DNA of 64,000 nt from contig NC_016133.3 in NCBI RefSeq assembly GCF_000005505.3, positions 31,179,008 to 31,243,007 on the forward strand. Direction: 5' to 3'. The DNA comes from Brachypodium distachyon. Taxonomy: Eukaryota > Streptophyta > Magnoliopsida > Poales > Poaceae. The position numbers and the translations under genes were made by a program. Below are positions 57,182 to 64,000 of this stretch, piece by piece (the first letter of the stretch is position 1; every line of letters begins with the position of its first letter). The notes below the pieces were generated by a model. That model ran no database searches and had not been told where the DNA came from. It worked only from the letters and a program-made list of their open reading frames with translations.

Positions 57182-60100
57182 GACAATACCTTGGGAGCTA
57201 GTAACTTTATAAAATAAAAGTCTTCTTTTCAACGGGAAGTGTTCATGCGCTAGCCAATTCGTACATTCTTGGATTCTTTAGGCTGTAGCCTCGTACTAGC
57301 TGCTGCTCAAAGACCCACGACGCTCTACCGAATTCCTTGCAGGCATTACATCCGTACAGTGCTCGGTAAATTAATAATTGCTCTAAAGTAAACTAATTAA
57401 CTGGATGATCAATGGATGGATGCGTGGGCATGCAGTGGTCCCCGGCTGGCCCATGCACACTGCGTGCGCTGGTTCATTAACTGCACGGCATATCCACGTC
57501 AGCGTGTCGCTGTTCCAACCAAAACATGCATGGGCACACAACAACGCCAAGAGCCCAGATCGAGAGCCGGTCGGTCGGTCGACGCAGACGGCTCAACTGT
57601 GTGCATAATGCATCGACCCAAACTTAAGCTATCATAATCTAATGAGTTGTGCATGGATCGATGGATGGATGGATCTGTCTGTCCGAGGGCAAGGGACCGC
57701 ATGCAGAGGAACATGCATGTTGATCAGCTACCATGTAGGCTGGCGGTTTGTTTGTTGGGAAACCGCGAATGGTCCATCGAATCCAGATCATCCGGCTCTA
57801 AAGGAAGAAGAGCTCACCAGTACGCCAGCTCTGTCGTGCATGCATGCATGCCTCGAACGATTCGACCAGTAGGGCAGTTGTGTATAAGCACATTAATTCT
57901 ATCAGCGTGGGAAATGCTAATCTGAGCATGCTGGTTTCTTGAAACTTTGTAAATCAGAGACAATGTTCCTATATTTTGAAAAGCTTCAAAATCCCTACTG
58001 CTGGCGTCGGCATGTAGTACGTCTTCTTTTTTTTGAGCGAACAAAAACAAATAGGGCCCCAAGGAAGAAGAAAAACAAATACTCAGATGTGTCAGTAGAG
58101 GACTGACTGCAGATGGAGTTCTGTTCTTTTTAGGTTTCGTGGGCCCAGGCCCATCCTACGGATCTGCGTACCGAAAAGGGGTCCCGTGACCGGATCACCG
58201 GCCTGGGTCCAGATGTCCCGAAGATGCGCCCGGTGCGCCGTGCGCGCGTTTTGGCGGCAACAGCGAACGGGACGTCTCCTCTGTCGACCGGGGGCGCTCT
58301 TTATACTTCTGAAGCCTCTGCCTACTCTCGTGTCATGTGGCGGGCGTGGCATGCCGACTTGCCGAGCGATGGATTGCATGCATATTTGCGTGCACCACGC
58401 ATGACAGATCCATAGCAGATGGGGTCTGCACTTTTATGGACACACATGACCATCATAAGAGCGCCACCACACGCATAATCATGCTACACAATTATGTTTC
58501 CTGCTGTTTTTTTATTTTTTCTTTCCGGTTTTTTGTTTTTGCATTGTTAACTTCGTCAGACGGTTTCTAATTATAGCCCGGTTTACACCGAGGCTAGCTA
58601 CTCTGCAGTTTGAGGTAGCTGAGATTTTCTACAGAAGTGTTGGATGAACGAGAATCGGTGTAAATGGGTAACATATAACTTGAGATTTTTTACACCGAGT
58701 ATTTGTCGAGTGCACAAACACAATTGAGCAGGGATAGTCTAGATCCGGCAGACGAATATTCTAGTTCGACATCAACAAGGCGTCAGATATAAGGTGCGGA
58801 TCGGTTGCAAATTAATTCACCTACGATATATATACCGGTGAAAGTCCCATTGCTTGTTTACCTGCAGCTTCACATGTGTACGACTGTACAAGACCATTTC
58901 ATGAGAAGGTAGCTAATTTGTCCCTTTCTCTTGTCGAGAGAAAAGGGTGCTTTAAGAAGGAATTTCGGCAGCTTGCTCGGTTCGGTTCTTTTCCATGACA
59001 TGGATTGAAGAGGGGTGCAACAACCTAGCAAGCTAGGTTTCTGGCAGGTGACAAATTGGACTGGAATATTCCTTTTGAGTTCAGCGCTACTAAAAACATC
59101 GTTACTCCTGTTAAGGTTGCAGATGTGTATGCGCATATGTTCCTGGTTTCGTACTCCAAGAATAGAATTCATGGTTCGATCATCAAGCATTTTTTTTAAT
59201 TCTTCTCCTATGCCATTTTTAAATGTCATTTTTCCTATCAGTTCATGAATTGATTCGTGTCAAATTCATAGAAATTAAAGTGCTCGGCATATGACTATGA
59301 GCCAGCTTTAGAGTTCAATTAATTTGACCCAGTTCGTAGAAAAAATATGTAATATCAAACAAATACATTATGATAAATATATTTGATAATGATGCCAACA
59401 AGGCAACGATAATAGTTTGATGTTGCATGTATTGGTGTTTTTTTTTTTAACCCGGTCAAAATTTTGACATATAACAAATTCAAATGTATGCGCATTTCGA
59501 AATGGAGGGATAACACAATCTACATTTTTTTTCAGGTTTAATCAATTAGCAGGCACAAAGCAACCTCGTCTTTTTCTGAGCTCTTGCGCCACGCTCAGAG
59601 TGCATTTGAATTTATTTATTTTTGCGCAGGGTTGGACTCTGTTGGCTATGAAATTCTTATGAAAAGATTACAACGTCCAACATAGTCCAGAATCAAGTCC
59701 AGAACATCTAGGAGTATGCTGCAGTGTAAATTTTGTCGTCTGTTGATAATAGAACCGCACGCAGAGCGGCAGAGGCAATCCAATTAACATCTAGCTGAGT
59801 AGATTAACTGAGAGTTGGGGTTCCGTACACGGTACACGCTCGATCAGGATCTGAATTACCAGCTAGTCGATATACAAGGAGCTTTTCTCCCTGCACTGAA
59901 AATAGAATAAGCCAAGCTCCCATCAGTGGCCCCAGAGACTTTCATAAAGGAGAGCTCGTGAGAAAAGCTAGCTCCTCACGTACATTGCACATGCCTCACA
60001 ACGTACTCTAGATCGAGAACGCGCACGGGGATGATTAATTAACCTTACGTCTTATGCTATGATTAGAAAAATTAAGGGCATCGGGTAGTACAATTAGTTA

Positions 60101-61800
60101 TGCTTATCTCGGTACTGAAAAGGAAAAGGTAGGGGTCAACATGACAAATCAATATTCGTCTCTGTTACGTGTACCCGATGATCCTTCCGGAGATCGTGAT
60201 CTCGTTCCCAGGGGAGATTAAAATTAAACTACGATGTGCATTGCGGAAATTTCGAGAAAAGAACTATGTGCATTTAGGAATTGTGTGTCTCTCTCTTTAG
60301 TACGTTATATGGCTATTGTGTACTGGCTCTGAATTATATAGGCTGTTGGCAGCATGTGGGCGCATGGACTTTTTGTTAGGCTATGATTGCCTGTTTAAAG
60401 AGAGCATTAGGATAAAATCGCAACAAGGGTCAGCACTTCAGTTTGATAAACGACACTATGCACGAGTAATTGATTGGCACCTCTGTACGGCTGATCGAAT
60501 GACGGTTACATAGTTTACGTACGTACTGGCTTTCTTTTTTTTGCGGGGCAAAGTGGAAGTTATGGTTACAATCTGCAGGTTGCTTGCAAGAAAAACTCGG
60601 ACACACATGCTAGCTCGACTGCTCGAGGACTCCTGCGTGCACACGAACTCGGAATAGCAAACTGAATTACAAACTGACGACACTACAGGTCTCGTTTGTT
60701 TCACCAGGGTCAATGCGTGTTGACGATATATTGGCATAGCACAGCATAAGATCTTAATTGTATTTGATTTTTCTTCGCAAAAAGAAATCGATTTGATTTT
60801 TACTTCATTTGCATTTCGGTAGTGGACCCTTTCCTAGACTGCCAATTCCAACTACACAATGCAAAACCGAGTGTGAGTTGATCAATCAATGTAGTATTGC
60901 AATCATGCATGCATGCAGGAGGAGGATATTTTGTAGGATGATCGAGGCAGTGTGCTCTTTCATGACAAGCTGGGTACTCGGGGATCATTTCATTAATTAC
61001 TTCGACCAGCTAATTACCTTTCCAATTTTTTCGGTGTTAGGAATTATCCTCACGAATGATATTCTGCAATATGAGTTTGACCCCATTCAAATATTTGAAA
61101 ATGATCAGCATAAATGTGATCATTTCTTTTAGAACATGAAGGAATTAAATTGAATGCAGATGATGACATTGACATCGAAAGACGACTTCACACATCATAT
61201 ACCTTTTTCATAAGCTTTGATCCACTGGTTGTCCATGTGGCAAACCAGGAGCGATTGGCGATTGCCCAACCAAAGGAGGATCAGTTGGTGTTATCGTTCC
61301 CCTCGGCATCGTCCGGGTGTCTTCTTAGCCCTACCTTTGGTGGCGCTAGGACTCTCCCTAATTAATTACTCGCCTCACCTCTTGCTCTCGCATCTCTCCT
61401 CAATTCCATCTCATTCCCTCGGTGAGGTGGGAGGTGTAGCAATATTTGGAATGGGCAACTGATCGAAGTAACACGGTGCCCTAAATCTTGGGGCAATCAA
61501 ACTGCGGCAATCCACGACAATTATCGACGTGTTATTTCTTTTTCTTTTCTCACTGGGCTTTTCAACTTAGTAATAATATGATTGTACGAATTCTTAGTTG
61601 ACTTATAGGCTAGAGGATGAAACTTATATTATCTTAATATAACATTTGTACTATTTAAATGCATATGAAAACACATGCTCAAAGCTATAAAAAATAACAA
61701 TATGCACAGTTAAACAAAAATGTCCTGGTACCTTATGTGTGGTTTGTTAAGTTTTGTGAAAAGATGATGAGTTTTGTACCTTTGATAAACATATTTAGTA
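57182..61800. other. Intergenic, no gene supported
   Basis: No coding region or RNA gene recognised in 4.6 kb. Short GCATGCATGCATGC-type repeats occur near 57840 and 60904. Confidence 0.45.
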
Positions 61801-61924
61801 CTCCCTCCGTCCAACAAAAGATGTCTCAAGTTTGTCAAAATTTGGATGTATCTAGACATGACTTAATGTATAAATGCATTCAAATTTAGTCAAAGTTGAG
61901 ACATCCTTTGTTGGACGGAAAGAA
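61801..61924. mobile_element. Stowaway-type MITE, 124 bp
   Basis: CTCCCTCCGTCCAACAAAAG at the left and inverted CCTTTGTTGGACGGAAAG at the right, flanked by TA. Interior matches the element at 49451 (GATGTATCTAGACATGACTT). Confidence 0.9.
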
Positions 61925-63121
61925 TACTGTTTAAATTTTTCTTATTATAACACCAAACTTTTTTTAAGAAAAAATTTATTACGGGAATTTACAAATGGAT
62001 ATAATATATAAGTCGACATTTGCGTGTGTATTTATTTCAGTTTGCTTTTCATCTGAGGATAGAACCCCCCATTGGTCTCCCTCGATCATTGGCTATTCCA
62101 TTCAGAAAAAATAATATGAAAAAGCTAATAATTTGATCTTGCCAACGCGGGTCTTATCCCTCGTGCAAAAAATAGTACTCCACAGATCTACCATGAAATC
62201 TTCACCGGCAGATTCGAAATCCAGGTGAGTTCAGCAAAACGGCACACTACTAGCGTCTTCCTCGGGAACACAAAACAATACGACGAAGAGAGAAGCAGAG
62301 ACAATTTGGACGGCGCTTACGTAAACCCAATTGTTTTTCCATTGGCTCGAAACGCACGGAGACAAGACGGCCTGCCATCGGCCGTCCTGTGACGAACGGC
62401 GACCCGTTCGTCCGAGCCGCACGCACTTGGCGAGCAGCCTGCTGAAACGAGAGCCGGCGTTTATTTTACCCGTCATTGTTGTGTCAGGCAGCCACGTCCC
62501 GCGTGCATTTCCGGGCCTCAAATCTCTGCTCCTGCCCCTACTGTAACGAACGAAACGTAGGGGCTCTCGCGTCATTTCGTGGTGACCGCTAATGTCAGCT
62601 CACGTGTTGTTGATAGATGGACCAACTGTGAGCGAGCAAGGCGTGTAGACCTTTATGTTAGCCTGATTTAGTTACGGCCCTGTAAATGTGGTCGCTTTCT
62701 TGTGATACATGACGCCGCCTGTAAAGCAACACGTGCCTCCTCCTTGGCCCCGTTATTCCCTCTTGCAGCAGCGAAACCATGTTCCCGCGTCCCGACTGGC
62801 ATATGTAGTAGTCCAGATCAGACGGTAGTAAAGTTTTACACACAGTAAATATGTGAGGTGGCAGGTCAGTTTGATCGAAAGAGGATAAAACGGTTGCCAG
62901 CGGAACAAACGGTATTTGATTACAAATACCGAAATACCAACTAAACTATCTATTGGAGGCTTCCCTCGTTGCATGAACCTAGACCTACTCAAATCATGGA
63001 TTGATTTGTGCAGCGTGCCTTCCCGTCCGCACGCTCGCACATTAGGCACATGCATAGACCCCAAATTTAATGTTCATTGTAGATCATGTAAGTAAGGCAT
63101 GTCTGCATGATTTAAATAATA
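61925..63121. other. Intergenic, no gene supported
   Basis: No recognisable coding sequence. A GC-richer patch spans 62230-62600. Confidence 0.45.
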
Positions 63122-63122
63122 C

Positions 63123-64000
63123 TAGTTAGAAGCCCGTGCGTTGCTACGAAAAATAAAATACGACTAAAACAATAGTATGTCATTATGAACATACGACGAA
63201 AAGACACATCTCCTCCTTTTCTCTCTTTTCATCCACCACATGGCTCCAATACCACAACACGATCAACATGGCTTCGATTCCGTCGATCAAACACAAAAAC
63301 AATACAATCTTTCAAAGGTACGAAATGAAGTTTGGAACTACTCTCCTACATCAAGATAGTTCAATCAGTATACAACCAACATTCACTTGGCAATCATAAC
63401 ATCCCTACGGTTTGGTTCATAAAATTACTCTAATCCTTCTCTTATCTCTTATCAATTCGCCTGGTTGTCACTCCGCTTTAGTTCACAGTAACATCTTCCT
63501 TCCACCCTTCATCTTGGCCCAGCCACATCTCCTTCCTCCCATCTGCCTGTGTTGCTACAGAAAAATGAAATATAAGAGAAAACTCAAAACCTGTAGTACT
63601 TCAGGCACCATCCACTTCGCCTACATACGCATCAACATGAACATTCAGCGTTATTATCATAGTCGATTAAAACAGCTAGATACAAATAAATAATGTACAT
63701 ATATAAAACAAATTAACCTTTGTTTTTCATAGTATAAAAGAAATATCCGATACAAGAGCAACAAAGTAGCCATTTGTGGAGTCTGGGCTAAAATATTGGA
63801 GATAGAATTTCGTAAAATAGATTGGAGATAGAAACTGAAGGCTGTGGAGATAATATATTGTAAACCCAGTAATATCTTCATCAAATCTTCCTTCCATACC
63901 AGGAAAGTTAAGACCTTCAAATGTTCTAATTATTTATGTAAGGAATGCTATGGAATAAGTTTTATAAATACATCCGATGCAACCGACGTTATTATTAACT
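63123..64000 (-). mobile_element. Possible Helitron, 3' end at 63123, other end outside the window
   Basis: On the minus strand the sequence ends CGCACGGGCTTCTAACTAG followed by T. CTAG before T, preceded by a GCACGGGC segment, is the pattern of 3' ends in many grass Helitrons. The usual hairpin is imperfect here, and no helicase coding sequence is in view. The extent to the window edge is a guess. Confidence 0.3.

Noticed and set aside
1..64000. CRISPR arrays, rRNA genes, bacterial operons, telomere repeats
   Set aside because: None seen. Repeats are transposon-derived or simple sequence, and gene structure is plant nuclear.

Overview
The window is plant nuclear DNA, almost certainly from a grass (Poaceae). 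The evidence is: Stowaway MITEs with CTCCCTCCGT ends, Tourist-type MITEs with TTA/TAA target duplications, miniature LTR elements with a TGGTATCA primer site, spliced genes with very GC-rich first exons, and eukaryotic tRNA genes. I do not name a species.

Layout. (1) 1-12200: one large, decayed Ty3/gypsy element of the Tat type on the minus strand. The 5' LTR is at the right (11377-12200) and the start of the 3' LTR is at the left edge (1-76). Between them lie gag, protease, RT, RNase H, a second archaeal-type RNase H and integrase, with at least eight frame breaks, and an extra spliced coiled-coil gene on the opposite strand (2135-4454). (2) 12201-16300: a tRNA-Thr(UGU) gene followed by a complete four-exon prefoldin subunit 5 gene. 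(3) 16816-18955: an intact 685-codon hAT/DUF4371 transposase-like ORF on the minus strand whose last codons and stop lie inside a Stowaway MITE. (4) about 19500-37516: a VPS52 (GARP/EARP tethering complex) gene of at least 18 coding exons. Its introns hold LINE, Tourist, Stowaway and Helitron-like insertions, including an L1 with a perfect 13-bp target duplication. (5) 37595-49600: a second L1 with a 16-bp target duplication just past VPS52, three copies of one miniature LTR (TRIM) family, a CACTA-type element, several MITEs, and a single-exon DUF4408/DUF761 gene (45534-46418) with a clear TATA box. (6) 49600-64000: mostly intergenic, with a Tourist element, a Stowaway, a long-TIR Mutator-like element, a tRNA-Ala(AGC) gene and a Helitron-like end near the right edge.

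The host genes are unrelated housekeeping or plant-specific genes (protein folding, Golgi tethering, a DUF gene) and form no pathway together. The most unusual content is the antisense accessory gene of the retrotransposon, the MITE-terminated hAT ORF, a GC-AG intron in prefoldin 5, and the reading-phase conflict at the 5' end of VPS52. I saw no evidence of a wholly new system.
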